A stretch of 64,000 nt of DNA from positions 43,093-107,092 of the forward strand of contig CAZIPC010000007.1 of NCBI GenBank assembly GCA_964541155.1, in the 5' to 3' direction. The translations under genes were made by a program, and so were the position numbers. Source of the stretch: UBA4416 sp964541155 (lineage in GTDB: Bacteria > Bacteroidota > Bacteroidia > B-17B0 > Aurantibacillaceae). The notes beneath the pieces were generated by a model. The model did not search any database, was not told where the DNA came from, and saw only the letters and a list, made by a program, of their open reading frames with translations. Shown here piece after piece: positions 16,442 to 26,063 of the stretch. Within the stretch, counting starts at the first letter, position 1, and each line of letters opens with the position of its first letter.

Positions 16442-18691
16442 TTAGTTTACAATACTTGTTTTAAACACAGTGCGAGTATGGTTACTAGTTATTATTGTTA
16501 TGTAAATACCATTTGCTAGATTAGGTAAAGTTATTGTGCTTTCATATTGTGTATTTTCTAGTATATTTTTTTTAGAGAAAACCAATACACCATTTGTTGT
16601 ATAAATATCCAAATCTACAGCATCTTGATTTAAAGCAATTTTTTTAATTACAAATTCTCCTTGATTGGGATTTGGATATAACTCAAAATTACTTATTTGA
16701 TTGTTATAAGTTTTTACTCCTGTATTATAAATAACTTGTTTTAATCCTTGATAAGCATTTATTTTACCTGCTCCCCATAACACAGGATTTGGAGTTGTAG
16801 TTGTATAAATATCTTTAATTGCTGTTTGAGTAATAATAGTTTTTACTTGATTTGGTGTAAGTGATGGATTTGCTTGAAGAAATAAAGCAACAATACCAGC
16901 TGCCATAGGCGATGACATAGACGTACCACTCATTTCTCCATAATAATAAGTTTTATTGTTTAATGGATTTATAAATGAACTTACAACATCACTTTTTGCC
17001 GATCCAGTTATTGTATAAGCAGTATCACTAACACTAACAGCCGATGCAATTGTTAAACCAGGAGCTGTAATTTCTGGTTTAGTTCTATTGTCAATAGTTG
17101 GCCCATGACTAGAGAATGGTACAAATCTATTAATATTTACATAACTACTGTAGTTCCATGTACTACCAGAAATATCTGTATAAGCAACTTTAGAGGCATA
17201 GGCTCCAACCGTTATAGCTGAATTTGTACATGCCATTTCTCCTATTGTATAATCAGTGTTTCCAGCGGTTGCCCCAGTAATACCTCCAGTTGAAAATGAA
17301 CCATAAATGCCAGTTGATTGATTAACATATCCTTCCCATGCATGAACAGTGCTTGTGTTTGTTTTTACTGTTAAGCACAAGTTTCGGGTTGTTTTACTGT
17401 AAATATCTAGTAGTACATGTGGTTTAAGATTGTAATCAGAAGCAATTAAACTTATTTTAAAATAACACGTATCGTTTGTTGTTCCAATTACAAAAGTATC
17501 AAGGCTAGTATTGTTTAAAGTGAAAAAACGTGTTTCATTAATTATTGTATTTGCATTATATAAAGATAATTTTACTTTAAATGGCTTCGATGGCTCTCCC
17601 CATATATCTACCCAGGTTTTTTTTTGAGGAAATGATGTATTAAAATTTATTACTGTTTTTAAAAGCGTATCACTTGCTGTAAATGTTTTTTTTACATGAA
17701 TATTGTTAGTGCCATTATTTCCAGCTGAAATAACAAATAGTTTTCCGGCCCCTGTTAAATTATCGCATGCTTGACTAAATAATGAAGATCCATCGTGTGG
17801 CCCTACTGTGCACCCCCAACTTAAATTAACCACTGCGGGCTTTCCAACAGAAGCGGCATAATTATATACGTAACTCATTCCATCAATAATATCAGACATC
17901 CCAGCATTTGTCCATTGTGATGCTGGTGGGGTAATTCCAACAATTACTAAATCACTCTCATAGGCTACTCCTCTGTATTTTCCAATTGTTGGACTGCCAT
18001 ATCCTGATCCAGAGGCAATTCCTGCTACGTGAGTGCCATGTGTTTGTAATGTATTATCTGTACTATCTGCTAGTATGCTTAAAGAGTCTGTTAATTCCTT
18101 ACCATATGTAAATCCCGTAGGAGGTGTACCAGTACTTTTTTGTTCCCATACTCGTTTTATTCTATATGCATTTCCTAATGTGTCATAAAACGTAGGGTGT
18201 GTGTAATCAATACCAACATCTAAAACTCCAACTACAACATGTTTTCCAGTATACGCTAAAGGTAAATTAATTCCTTTATGAACAGAGTCTACTCGAGTTG
18301 TTTTTCTGGCCATTTCTAAATTTAAAAAAATTGGTTCATCTAGTTGTATGTATTCTATTTCATCTAAATTTATGAAATCATGCAATTTTGTTTCTGGAAT
18401 TTGCACAGTCCATATATTTCCTGCTTTTGTTCCAATTTTTACATTAAGCGTTTTTAATGAGGCGTCATTTATAGTGGGTTTTACTTTAATTAAAGCACTT
18501 AAAAAATAGCTATTTTGTATGTATTTACACACTGCTGTTTTTCTTATACTTTCTGAAGACGCATTTGTATTTAGTAAATACTGTTGTGTAAATGCTGATA
18601 GCTTAGCTTTTGATGTATTTTGAGCTATAACTTGTTTTGTAACGATTAAAGCTACAAAGCTTAATAAAATATATTTTATAAGATTTGTCAT
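16442..18691 (-). CDS. Secreted S8 subtilisin-like protease with type IX sorting domain
   Basis: A 749-residue exported serine protease. The signal peptide is at about 1-23, ending before QNTSK. The S8 catalytic triad is Asp158 (VLDVGID), His218 (HGTHVAG) and Ser591 (SGTSMSSPMAAG), with oxyanion Asn325 in SAGNN. A beta-rich insert lies between the His and Ser blocks (about 330-480). Residues from about 670 form a type A type IX sorting domain starting FELYPNPNQGEFVIK and ending with a KTSIVN tail. It should be exported by the PorP/GldKLMN machinery encoded at 27-33 kb and released or anchored at the surface. It is convergent with the GT2 gene (12 bases). Confidence 0.93.
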   Translation of the reverse strand: MTNLIKYILLSFVALIVTKQVIAQNTSKAKLSAFTQQYLLNTNASSESIRKTAVCKYIQNSYFLSALIKVKPTINDASLKTLNVKIGTKAGNIWTVQIPETKLHDFINLDEIEYIQLDEPIFLNLEMARKTTRVDSVHKGINLPLAYTGKHVVVGVLDVGIDYTHPTFYDTLGNAYRIKRVWEQKSTGTPPTGFTYGKELTDSLSILADSTDNTLQTHGTHVAGIASGSGYGSPTIGKYRGVAYESDLVIVGITPPASQWTNAGMSDIIDGMSYVYNYAASVGKPAVVNLSWGCTVGPHDGSSLFSQACDNLTGAGKLFVISAGNNGTNNIHVKKTFTASDTLLKTVINFNTSFPQKKTWVDIWGEPSKPFKVKLSLYNANTIINETRFFTLNNTSLDTFVIGTTNDTCYFKISLIASDYNLKPHVLLDIYSKTTRNLCLTVKTNTSTVHAWEGYVNQSTGIYGSFSTGGITGATAGNTDYTIGEMACTNSAITVGAYASKVAYTDISGSTWNYSSYVNINRFVPFSSHGPTIDNRTKPEITAPGLTIASAVSVSDTAYTITGSAKSDVVSSFINPLNNKTYYYGEMSGTSMSSPMAAGIVALFLQANPSLTPNQVKTIITQTAIKDIYTTTTPNPVLWGAGKINAYQGLKQVIYNTGVKTYNNQISNFELYPNPNQGEFVIKKIALNQDAVDLDIYTTNGVLVFSKKNILENTQYESTITLPNLANGIYITIITSNHTRTVFKTSIVN

Positions 18692-18757
18692 ATTGAAAAT
18701 TAGTAATTAGTATAGAATTAAAAATAGAAATAAATTAAAGTGCTTTAAGCAAATATA

Positions 18758-19030
18758 TTATTTTTTTACCTCAAATGTTTCAAAGTTTTTTACTTCTCCT
18801 TCTTGGGCATTTACTTCTTTTACTGTGGATAAAGGAGAACCAACATAACACCAATCAATTAATTTATTAATATCATCTTCTTTTCCTTCTGCTTCAATGT
18901 ATACATCGCCATTGTGTAAATTTTTTACATAACCGGTTAAATTACATTTTAATGCTTGAGTATGGGTGCAAAATCTGTAAGATACTCGTTGTACTTTTCC
19001 CTTAACTGTGATATTGTAATGTCTAATCAT
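18758..19030 (-). CDS. acyP: Acylphosphatase
   Basis: A 90-residue cytosolic enzyme that hydrolyses carboxyl-phosphate bonds. Catalytic Arg19 lies in VKGKVQRVSYR and Asn37 in GYVKN. The phosphate loop normally reads GxVQGV; here Arg replaces that Gly, which is unusual, though the catalytic pair is kept. It starts 2 bases after the stop of the UDP-xylose synthase gene and is probably co-transcribed with the sugar nucleotide genes. Confidence 0.9.
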   Translation of the reverse strand: MIRHYNITVKGKVQRVSYRFCTHTQALKCNLTGYVKNLHNGDVYIEAEGKEDDINKLIDWCYVGSPLSTVKEVNAQEGEVKNFETFEVKK

Positions 19031-19032
19031 TA

Positions 19033-20022
19033 CTATTTATTAAGTGTTTCTAAATTGCGGTGCTCAGTTTTGTTTAATTCTTCTTTTGATAAGGATTTAA
19101 AATACTCATACGTTATTTTTAAACCTTCTGCTCTTTTAATTTTTGGTTCCCAACCTAATATTTCTTTTGCCTTACTAATATCTGGTCTGCGTTGTTTAGG
19201 GTCGTCTTTAGGTAAAGGCAATGAAATTAATTTTTGATTAGATCCTGTTAATTTTAAAATTTCATCAGCAAAATCTTTAATACTAATTTCATCTGGATTT
19301 CCAATATTTACTGGTAAATGATAATTACTCATTAATAAACGATAAATGCCTTCAACCAAATCATCTACAAAACAAAAGCTACGTGTTTGACTTCCGTCTC
19401 CAAACATGGTTAAATCTTCTCCTCTTAATGCTTGTCCTATAAATGCAGGTAATACACGTCCATCGTTTAATCTCATTTTAGGCCCATAAGTATTAAAAAT
19501 TCTAATAATTCGTGTTTCTAAACCATGAGTTTCGTGGTAGGCCATAGTTAAGGCTTCCATGAAACGTTTTGCTTCATCATAACAACCTCTTGGGCCCACC
19601 GGATTAACATTTCCCCAATATTCTTCGGTTTGAGGATGAACAAACGGATCTCCGTATACCTCACTTGTTGAGGCAACTAACACACGCGCTTTTTTAACAC
19701 GGGCAAATCCTAAAACGTTATGTGTTCCTAACGAAGAAACTTTTAATGTTTGAATTGGAATTTTTAAATAATCTATTGGGCTTGCTGGAGATGCAAAATG
19801 CAAAATATAGTCAATGTTGCCTGGCACATGTATAAATTTACTGACATCATGGTGGTAAAATTCAAACTGGGGTAATTTAAATAAATGTTCAATGTTTTTT
19901 AAGTCACCAGTAATTAAATTATCCATAGCAACTACTTGCATACCTTCTTTAATAAATCTGTCGCATAAGTGTGAACCTAAAAAACCAGCTGCTCCAGTTA
20001 TTAATATTCTTTTTTGACTCAT
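19033..20022 (-). CDS. UDP-glucuronate decarboxylase (UDP-xylose synthase)
   Basis: An extended short-chain dehydrogenase of 329 residues. NAD-binding GAAGFLG is at 10-16, and the catalytic pair Tyr148/Lys152 lies in GCYDEAKRF. The segments STSEVYGDPFVHPQ and RIFNTYGPKM are characteristic of the Uxs family, as is a closing RRPDISKAKEILGWEPK. It converts UDP-glucuronate to UDP-xylose. It lies 29 bases downstream of the UDP-glucose dehydrogenase gene, which makes its substrate. Confidence 0.94.
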   Translation of the reverse strand: MSQKRILITGAAGFLGSHLCDRFIKEGMQVVAMDNLITGDLKNIEHLFKLPQFEFYHHDVSKFIHVPGNIDYILHFASPASPIDYLKIPIQTLKVSSLGTHNVLGFARVKKARVLVASTSEVYGDPFVHPQTEEYWGNVNPVGPRGCYDEAKRFMEALTMAYHETHGLETRIIRIFNTYGPKMRLNDGRVLPAFIGQALRGEDLTMFGDGSQTRSFCFVDDLVEGIYRLLMSNYHLPVNIGNPDEISIKDFADEILKLTGSNQKLISLPLPKDDPKQRRPDISKAKEILGWEPKIKRAEGLKITYEYFKSLSKEELNKTEHRNLETLNK

Positions 20023-20051
20023 AGTGTATTTTTTGGTAATGTAAATAGTTA

Positions 20052-21374
20052 TTAATTGGTTTTAACGCCAATACAGTAGTAACTGTAGCCTAGTTTTTTC
20101 ATATCCTGCGGATCAAAAATATTTCTACCATCAAACAATGCTTTTTCATTTAATCGTTTACTTACTTCATTAAAATCAGGTACTCTAAATTCAGGCCACT
20201 CTGTAACAATAAGCAATGCATCTGCTCCATTTAATGTATCATACATGTCGGTGGAATATTCGATCGTATTTTTTAAAGTATGTTTAGCTTCATTCATAGC
20301 AACTGGGTCATAAGCTACAACATTAGCCCCTTCTTTTAATAATTTGTCTATAATAACCAATGAAGGAGCTTCACGCATATCGTCTGTTTTGGGTTTAAAT
20401 GATAATCCCCATAGTGCAATTTTTTTATCTTTTAAATTATTATTAAAATGTTTTTTTACTTTTTTAAATAACACTTCTTTTTGGCTTTCATTTACATTTT
20501 CAACAGCATTTAAAATTTTCATTTCATATTTATTTTCTTTCGCTGTTTTAATTAATGCTTTTACATCTTTAGGAAAACAACTTCCTCCATAACCTACGCC
20601 TGGATAAATAAATTTTGTTCCAATACGGGCATCGCTTCCAATTCCTTTACGAACCATATTTACATCTGCTCCCATTATTTCGCAAAGGTTTGCAATATCA
20701 TTCATAAAACTAATTTTTGTTGCTAACATGGCGTTTGCTGCATACTTTGTCATTTCTGCCGAAGGAATATCCATAAAATAAATAGGATGTCCATTCATTA
20801 AAAATGGTTTATATAATTTACGCATCAATTCTTCTGCTTCTGGATTATCAATGCCAACTACAATTCTATCAGGCTTCATAAAATCTTCAATAGCGGCACC
20901 TTCTTTTAAAAATTCAGGATTTGATGCTACATAAAAATTTAAGTTAGACTCACGCTTTGTTAGTTGCTCTGCAACTGCCTTTCTTACTTTTTCGGCAGTA
21001 CTAACAGGCACTGTACTTTTTGTAACTACCACTAACGGATGCTGCATATGTTCGCCAATACTTGAAGCAACAGCAAGTACATATTTTAAATCAGCAGATC
21101 CATCTTCATCTGGGGGAGTTCCAACAGCAATAAAAACAACTTCTGATTGTTGTATACTATCCTTTAATGATGTGGAAAAATGTAAACGTTTTTTATCTAC
21201 ATTACGTTTTACCATTTCATCTAATCCGGGTTCGTAAATGGGTAATATGCCTTTTTTAAGGTTATCAATTTTAGTTTGGTCAATGTCTACACATGTAACA
21301 TCCATTCCAACTTCAGAAAAACATGTACCTGTTACTAATCCCACATATCCTGTTCCAACTATTGTTATTTTCAT
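20052..21374 (-). CDS. ugd: UDP-glucose 6-dehydrogenase
   Basis: Oxidises UDP-glucose to UDP-glucuronate with two NAD+. The Rossmann motif IVGTGYVGLVTG is at the N-terminus, and catalytic Cys266 lies in GYGGSCFPKD. ALWGLSFKPKTDDMREAPS marks the C-terminal UDP-binding domain. The length (440) is normal. It begins 4 bases after the DegT aminotransferase stop, forming a sugar nucleotide operon with the next gene. Confidence 0.96.
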   Translation of the reverse strand: MKITIVGTGYVGLVTGTCFSEVGMDVTCVDIDQTKIDNLKKGILPIYEPGLDEMVKRNVDKKRLHFSTSLKDSIQQSEVVFIAVGTPPDEDGSADLKYVLAVASSIGEHMQHPLVVVTKSTVPVSTAEKVRKAVAEQLTKRESNLNFYVASNPEFLKEGAAIEDFMKPDRIVVGIDNPEAEELMRKLYKPFLMNGHPIYFMDIPSAEMTKYAANAMLATKISFMNDIANLCEIMGADVNMVRKGIGSDARIGTKFIYPGVGYGGSCFPKDVKALIKTAKENKYEMKILNAVENVNESQKEVLFKKVKKHFNNNLKDKKIALWGLSFKPKTDDMREAPSLVIIDKLLKEGANVVAYDPVAMNEAKHTLKNTIEYSTDMYDTLNGADALLIVTEWPEFRVPDFNEVSKRLNEKALFDGRNIFDPQDMKKLGYSYYCIGVKTN

Positions 21375-21378
21375 AATA

Positions 21379-22515
21379 TTATTTTACTAATTCTAATAAG
21401 TTGTCTGTAATATATTTTAAAGTTTCTTCATCCATTTCGGTATGCATAGGTAAAGACAAAACAGTGGCGCATAATTTTTCAGTTACAGGAAAATCACTTT
21501 TTTTAAATCGTTCGTTTTTATAAGCGTTTTGCTCGTGTAATGGAATAGGGTAGTATATCATTGCTGGTATACCACGTTCTGCTAATTGTTCTCTTAGTAA
21601 TGTTCTATCAATATTGTTAAGTTGTAATGTGTATTGATGAAATACGTGAGTTGAATTTTTTGCTCTAGTAGGTGTTTTAATTTTTTGATGATTCGCTAAA
21701 GCGTTATCGTAATAATTAGCTGCTTTATTTCTGGCAGCTGCATATTCGTCTAGATGTTTTAATTTTGCTTTTAAAACTACCGCTTGAATAGTATCTAATC
21801 TTGAATTTACGCCTAGTACATCATGTTTATATTGTATGCTTTGCCCATGATGTGCAATCATTCTTAATTTTTTAGCAAGGTTGTCATCATTAGTATACAT
21901 AGCACCACCATCACCATAACAGCCAAGATTTTTACTTGGAAAAAATGAAGTACAACCTATTGTTCCTATAGTTCCTGCCTTTGCCACTGTTCCATCGCTA
22001 AATGTATAATCTGCTCCAATTGCTTGAGCTACATCTTCAATAACATATAAGTTGTGCTTTTTTGCTAAAGCCATAATTCTTTCCATATCGGAGCATTGTC
22101 CAAATAAATGTACAGGAACAATCGCTTTTGTTTTTGGAGTTATTGCTTTTTCAATAGCTTCAATATTTATATCAAATGTATCAGGATAAACATCAACCAA
22201 AACTGGAGTAAGTCCCAACAGTCCGATAACTTCCGCTGTAGCTACATAAGTAAAACTTGCTGTAATTACTTCATCTCCAGGTTTTAAATCTAAAGCCATC
22301 ATGGCTATTTGTAAGGCATCTGTTCCATTTGCGCATGGAATTACATGTTTTACTTTCAGATATTTTTCTAAATCAGATTGAAATTCTTTAACTGCTGGCC
22401 CATTAATAAATGCAGTTGTATTTATTACTTCTTGTATGCCTGTATCAATTTCAGTTTTTATTTTTTCGTATTGACTTTTTAAGTCAACCATTTGAATTTT
22501 TTTATTTGGTATCAT
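21379..22515 (-). CDS. DegT/DnrJ/EryC1/StrS family sugar aminotransferase
   Basis: A PLP-dependent aminotransferase (378 residues) acting on keto-sugar nucleotides for surface polysaccharide synthesis. Conserved elements are ANGTDALQIAMMALDLKPGDEV, the Asp of EDVAQAIGA, and the Schiff-base Lys195 in TSFFPSKNLGCYGDGG. The ATG at 22515 gives MIPNKKIQMVDLKSQYEKIK, the usual start; a TTG 5 codons upstream is less likely. It is the first gene of the operon with ugd and the UDP-xylose synthase. The precise product is not predictable. Confidence 0.92.
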   Translation of the reverse strand: MIPNKKIQMVDLKSQYEKIKTEIDTGIQEVINTTAFINGPAVKEFQSDLEKYLKVKHVIPCANGTDALQIAMMALDLKPGDEVITASFTYVATAEVIGLLGLTPVLVDVYPDTFDINIEAIEKAITPKTKAIVPVHLFGQCSDMERIMALAKKHNLYVIEDVAQAIGADYTFSDGTVAKAGTIGTIGCTSFFPSKNLGCYGDGGAMYTNDDNLAKKLRMIAHHGQSIQYKHDVLGVNSRLDTIQAVVLKAKLKHLDEYAAARNKAANYYDNALANHQKIKTPTRAKNSTHVFHQYTLQLNNIDRTLLREQLAERGIPAMIYYPIPLHEQNAYKNERFKKSDFPVTEKLCATVLSLPMHTEMDEETLKYITDNLLELVK

Positions 22516-22617
22516 TGTTATAACCGTCAAATTGTATCATGCGAATATAACTAAATTGCTTGTAATGTCAGTTTTAGAGATGAAAATAATTTGAAACATT
22601 TTTAGTACAGCCTGATG

Positions 22618-24045
22618 CTATATTTCAAAAAAATCGTCTGAAAAATTCATTAAATATACTTGTTGACTTGCCCTTGTAAAAGCTGTATATAACCAGCGTA
22701 TATATTCTACATTTAGCATTTCTTTTGTTAAATATCCTTGATCAATAAAAACACATGGCCACTGTCCTCCTTGTGCTTTATGGCAGGTAACAGCGTAATT
22801 AAATTTTACTTGTAGGGCATTAAAATAAGGACTTTTTTTTAGGTAAGCCATTCTTAATCCTTTTATGGGTTGGTCTGCTACATCTTCCATAACTCCTTCA
22901 AATAAAAAATGCTGTTGCTCTTTTGTTAAGGCTGAAGTATCTGTATTTATAGAGTCTAACAAAAGATTTACTGTTATTTCAGGAGTATTTGTATAGTCAC
23001 ATAATTCAACAACGCATTCTGCAAAATTAAATCCATATAACTCTTTTCGTCCTTTTATTTTTTTTATTTGCAGACTATCTCCATTTGCTATGAAGCCAAT
23101 ATCTGATTTTTCATCCAGCCAAAAATAATTATTTTTCACTACCATCATTAAATCACCACCACATAAATCATCATCCATATATCTAATTCTAGTTCTAACA
23201 GCTTGATTAAATAAATTAGCTCTTTTATTACTTCTAGTAACAATTAATACATCATTAAATCCATATCTACTATAGGCGTTATTTAGTGCGTCTTCTAATT
23301 CATCCCCATTTAGTCTTACAACATCCTTAAATAGTTTTATTTTAGGAAAATCTATTTTTTTATTTGAGATGCATTCTCTTAAATTGGTAGCGTTTAATAA
23401 TATTCCACTTGTATCTAACTGCCTGGCTACTTGTTTTAATTCAGTGTGTTTAATATTTAGATGATATGAAGCTTTTAAGTATTCAATATCTAATGCAGGG
23501 CTTTCAAAACTGCCCACTGGAGGTAATTGTGCAGTATCTCCAACTAAAATTAATTTGCAATTATCTCCAGAGTAAACATATTCAAATAAGCTTTCTAATA
23601 AACTTCCATAAACTGAATCTGAGTTAGGATTATCTAATCCTATCATTGATGCTTCGTCAATAATAAATACAGTATTTTTATGTAAATTTTGAGCTAATGT
23701 AAATTGTACTCCTCCATCATACGTAGGAATTTTTTTAAATATTTTTTTATGAATGGTTTGTGCTGATTTATCTGAATAAGACGATAATACTTTAGCTGCT
23801 CTTCCAGTTGGAGCTAATAAAGTGCTTTTCCATTTAAATGAAGGTAACGTTTTTGATAATGCTGCTACAATATTTGTTTTTCCAGTACCTGCATAACCCT
23901 TAATAACCATAATTTCACGTTCGTTATGGCTACTCATAAATTCAGCTAATAATTTAATTAAATAACTTTGATCAGTTGTTGGTGTAAAACTTAAATTGCT
24001 AAGAAATATTGAAATAAATGATTGATTATTAAATTGATTATTCAA
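22618..24045 (-). CDS. RecD-like superfamily 1 DNA helicase/ATPase
   Basis: A 475-residue ATPase with a Q-motif-like TPTTDQ (22-26) and Walker A GYAGTGKTN at about 50-58. Walker B is FIIDEASMIG (Asp130-Glu131), GDTAQLPPV is motif III, and a UvrD-type C-terminal part carries TCHKAQGGQW and YTAFTRASQQVYL. It matches the short RecD/Pif1-like helicases often annotated ATP-dependent endonuclease or AAA family; no nuclease domain is seen. It probably acts in replication or repair. It lies 44 bases downstream of ispG. Confidence 0.9.
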   Translation of the reverse strand: MNNQFNNQSFISIFLSNLSFTPTTDQSYLIKLLAEFMSSHNEREIMVIKGYAGTGKTNIVAALSKTLPSFKWKSTLLAPTGRAAKVLSSYSDKSAQTIHKKIFKKIPTYDGGVQFTLAQNLHKNTVFIIDEASMIGLDNPNSDSVYGSLLESLFEYVYSGDNCKLILVGDTAQLPPVGSFESPALDIEYLKASYHLNIKHTELKQVARQLDTSGILLNATNLRECISNKKIDFPKIKLFKDVVRLNGDELEDALNNAYSRYGFNDVLIVTRSNKRANLFNQAVRTRIRYMDDDLCGGDLMMVVKNNYFWLDEKSDIGFIANGDSLQIKKIKGRKELYGFNFAECVVELCDYTNTPEITVNLLLDSINTDTSALTKEQQHFLFEGVMEDVADQPIKGLRMAYLKKSPYFNALQVKFNYAVTCHKAQGGQWPCVFIDQGYLTKEMLNVEYIRWLYTAFTRASQQVYLMNFSDDFFEI

Positions 24046-24089
24046 AATTTATGTATGATTTTATGATAAGATTAGGCTATATGTATTCA

Positions 24090-26048
24090 TTAATTTTTAT
24101 CAATCCAATCTCCATGTTCTTTAATTAAATTAATTAATTCATTTACAGCGTTTTCGCTAGGTACATTTTTTTTAACTACTTCTTTTCCTTTATATAAGGA
24201 TATTTTTCCTACTCCTACACCAACATAACCATAATCTGCATCAGCCATTTCTCCAGGACCATTTACTATACATCCCATGATTCCTATTTTAATTCCTTTT
24301 AAATGATCTGTTTGTTCTCTTATTTTAGAGGTAGTTTCTTGTAAATCAAAAAGTGTTCGTCCACAGCTTGGACAAGAAATATATTCTGTTTTACTAATTC
24401 TTGTGCGTGTAGCCTGTAAAATACCAAATGTAGTTGAATTAGTTATTTTTTGGGAGGTACAATCTTGTTGTTTAATCCAAATACCATCGCCAAATCCATC
24501 AAGTAGTAATGCTCCAATTTCAGCAGATGAGCCTAATTGAAAGTCTTGTTCCGATATCGATTTGTAATTTCTTTTTATTATTACTGGTAATAATATAGAG
24601 TTTTCTGCTAATGAAACAAACAATCTTCTTAATTCTGCCATGGCATATGAATTAAAACTATCAGCTATTAATACAACATTTTTTAAGAGTTTAATTCTTG
24701 ATATAAAATCAATAGTTAACTCATTTATTGTAATAAGTACAAAATTTAATTCAGGATGTGTTTTTTCTTTTTTAAAAAATTCTTCTCCGTAAAATAAAGG
24801 GTATTGTCTTACGGGATTTTCAATATTAATCCAAGCTTGATAATTATAAATTATTCCTAATGTTCCTGGTATATTAAAATCTATTTCATGATTACCAACA
24901 TATACATAATCACATGCAGTATCACTAATATTCCATTTATCCATCGGAACAGAATAATTATAACCAACCGCAAAAAAAGTAGCTGGAGTAATTTGTTCCT
25001 TTTCACTAAAATCAGAGATAACTCTCGGAACGTTATGTCCTCCGATATTTAAGATAATAGATGATTCTCTCTTTTTATAGTCGTAAGGATTATAAGGTAA
25101 AATTAATTTTTTGTTTTCTACTCCAATGGGTTCAATTGCCTTATGAGTACTTATTTTTTCTATTACATATCTATCAATTAATGCTTTGGCTACAGGCATT
25201 TCAAATTCGGGATCTTCCGTTAAAGATACCCGCACTGTATCTCCCAATCCATCTTCTAAAAGTGTACCAATCCCAACGGCTGATTTTATTCTTCCATCTT
25301 CTCCATCACCAGCTTCGGTTACACCTAAATGCAAAGGATAATTACGATTACTTTCAATCATTTTTTGAACTAATAATCTGTATGCCTGAACCATCACTTG
25401 AGTATTACTTGCTTTCATTGAAATAACAATATTGTGATAATTTAAATCTTCACATATCCTTAAAAACTCAAATGCTGATTCCACCATGCCCATCGGGGTA
25501 TCACCATATCTGCTTAATATCCTATCACTTAAAGAACCGTGGTTCGTTCCAATACGCATAGCTGTGCCATATTCTTTACAAATTTTTACTAATGGTGTAA
25601 AACGCACTCTAATTCTCTCTAATTCTTGCTCATAATCATAATCAGTATAATCTATAGCTTCAAATTTTTTTTTGTCAGCATAGTTACCCGGATTTACTCT
25701 TACTTTTTCTATTATTCTCGCTGCATATTCAGCCGCATTAGGAGTAAAATGTATATCAGCAACCAATGGTGTATTAAAACCGGCAGCTAATAATTCTTTT
25801 TTAATATGTTCTAAATTTTTTGCTTCATTTAAACTTGGAGCAGTAATCCTTACTAGTTCGCAGCCAGCTTCAATCATTCTTATACTCTGTTCTACAGTAG
25901 CTTTTGTATTCATCGTATCCGTAGTTGTCATACTTTGAATACGAATAGGATTATGACCACCAATACCTAACGAACCGCAAGTAACTTCTCTTGTCAAAAA
26001 ACGGTTGTATGTTGTTAAGCTATCATTATAAGGTGAGTATAATTTCAT
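24090..26048 (-). CDS. ispG: 4-hydroxy-3-methylbut-2-en-1-yl diphosphate synthase, long form
   Basis: An MEP pathway enzyme that converts MEcPP to HMBPP with a 4Fe-4S cluster. The N-terminal TIM barrel carries IQSMTTTDTMNTKATV, VADIHFTP and VTEAGDGEDG. Cluster ligands Cys559, Cys562 and Cys593 lie in SCPSCGRTLFDL and GIMGCIVNGPGEMADADYG, with Glu600. At 652 residues it is the large plant/Bacteroidota type, with an extra domain (about 300-505) between barrel and cluster domain. It supplies precursors for the carotenoid genes at 53-58 kb and for quinones and undecaprenol. Confidence 0.96.
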   Translation of the reverse strand: MKLYSPYNDSLTTYNRFLTREVTCGSLGIGGHNPIRIQSMTTTDTMNTKATVEQSIRMIEAGCELVRITAPSLNEAKNLEHIKKELLAAGFNTPLVADIHFTPNAAEYAARIIEKVRVNPGNYADKKKFEAIDYTDYDYEQELERIRVRFTPLVKICKEYGTAMRIGTNHGSLSDRILSRYGDTPMGMVESAFEFLRICEDLNYHNIVISMKASNTQVMVQAYRLLVQKMIESNRNYPLHLGVTEAGDGEDGRIKSAVGIGTLLEDGLGDTVRVSLTEDPEFEMPVAKALIDRYVIEKISTHKAIEPIGVENKKLILPYNPYDYKKRESSIILNIGGHNVPRVISDFSEKEQITPATFFAVGYNYSVPMDKWNISDTACDYVYVGNHEIDFNIPGTLGIIYNYQAWINIENPVRQYPLFYGEEFFKKEKTHPELNFVLITINELTIDFISRIKLLKNVVLIADSFNSYAMAELRRLFVSLAENSILLPVIIKRNYKSISEQDFQLGSSAEIGALLLDGFGDGIWIKQQDCTSQKITNSTTFGILQATRTRISKTEYISCPSCGRTLFDLQETTSKIREQTDHLKGIKIGIMGCIVNGPGEMADADYGYVGVGVGKISLYKGKEVVKKNVPSENAVNELINLIKEHGDWIDKN

Positions 26049-26063
26049 TTTTTTAGATTTAAT

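Noticed and set aside
22618..24045. RecD-like helicase as part of an anti-phage defence system
   Set aside because: No nuclease, methylase or other defence gene is nearby; the neighbours are ispG and a cyclase-family enzyme, so a housekeeping role is more likely.
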